Source: Eubacterium sp. ER2 (GTDB taxonomy: Bacteria; Bacillota; Clostridia; Lachnospirales; Lachnospiraceae). Taken from it: a stretch of 40,768 bases of DNA. The position numbers were made by a program, and so were the translations under genes. The notes beneath the pieces are model-generated. The model saw only the letters and a list, made by a program, of their open reading frames with translations. It did not search any database and was not told where the DNA came from. This document shows positions 40,668 through 40,768 of the stretch, piece after piece (within the stretch, counting starts at the first letter, position 1; each line of letters begins with the position of its first letter). The DNA is taken from the NCBI RefSeq assembly GCF_000765215.1, contig NZ_JPJE01000070.1, forward strand, positions 1-40,768. The letters are read 5' to 3'.

Positions 40668-40768
40668 CTCCATTTTCATGTACCTTCAAAACCACATACA
40701 AGAAATCTTATCTATCTTCCATCTTTCTTCCCGAACCGTGCGCTGCACTCACTTGAGGAAGTTCGAGC

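Noticed and set aside
40668-40768. Resemblance of the last 100 bp (GCGCACGGTTCGGGAAG on minus) to group II intron domain V
   Set aside because: Only the short ACGGTTCGG-like string matches; there is no visible catalytic triad partner or reverse transcriptase within the window.
1-40768. CRISPR arrays, insertion sequences, phage genes
   Set aside because: No array of spaced identical repeats, no transposase with flanking inverted repeats and no phage structural gene were seen; the repeats noted are short tandems or dyads.

Overview
The window looks like a chromosomal segment of an anaerobic, GC-rich member of the Lachnospiraceae (Clostridia). The reasons are the acid-tailed RpoB, the rpmG-secE-nusG-rplK-rplA-rplJ-rplL-rpoB-rpoC order, the strong GGAGG ribosome binding sites, the LCP and VanZ genes, the many small flavoproteins and Fe-S proteins, and a 2-hydroxyacyl-CoA dehydratase-type protein. 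Assignment below family level would be a guess. Almost everything is on the minus strand; only panT (31856-32479) and the HxlR regulator (38015-38347) read on plus.

Layout. 62-1345 encodes a lone 2-hydroxyacyl-CoA dehydratase subunit-like protein. 1461-7393 is a six-gene operon, transcribed right to left: an ECF S component, a double ATPase, EcfT, a PHP phosphoesterase, an inositol-monophosphatase-like enzyme and a MurR/RpiR regulator. It is a self-contained uptake and dephosphorylation locus of unknown substrate, with a candidate operator over its promoter. 7653-8459 is a nitrilase-superfamily amidase. 8529-9233 is an Rpn-type PD-(D/E)XK protein that seems to have lost an internal segment. 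9387-13528 is a MarR regulator plus heterodimeric ABC exporter operon. 13735-16389 holds VanZ, LCP and HD-domain genes.

16556-28220 is the transcription and translation block. It splits into at least three transcription units: rpmG-secE-nusG-rplK-rplA, rplJL with an L10 leader RNA, and rpoBC with its own promoter. Both rplK and rplA are preceded by an RNA element that imitates the L1-binding site of 23S rRNA. A tRNA-Cys gene follows at 28630-28701, with a possible 38-codon gene beside it.

28793-32479 holds a GH43-like beta-propeller enzyme with a LUD-domain protein, then coaBC, divergent from a pantothenate-type ECF S component (panT). 32556-38347 appears to be a redox regulon. A HxlR regulator is divergent from two flavodoxin-like reductases. 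A second copy of the same 27-bp operator-like site lies at the promoter of a nitroreductase, FMN/Fe-S protein and OpuC/EgtU-like transporter operon. The window ends with tRNA-Asn and a BlaI-BlaR1-like repressor/peptidase pair with two palindromic operators at its promoter.

The most promising undescribed biology is, first, the ECF, phosphatase and RpiR locus, and second, the HxlR-linked module joining flavin and Fe-S oxidoreductases to a fused permease/binding-protein importer. All family assignments were made by reading motifs; no database search was run.
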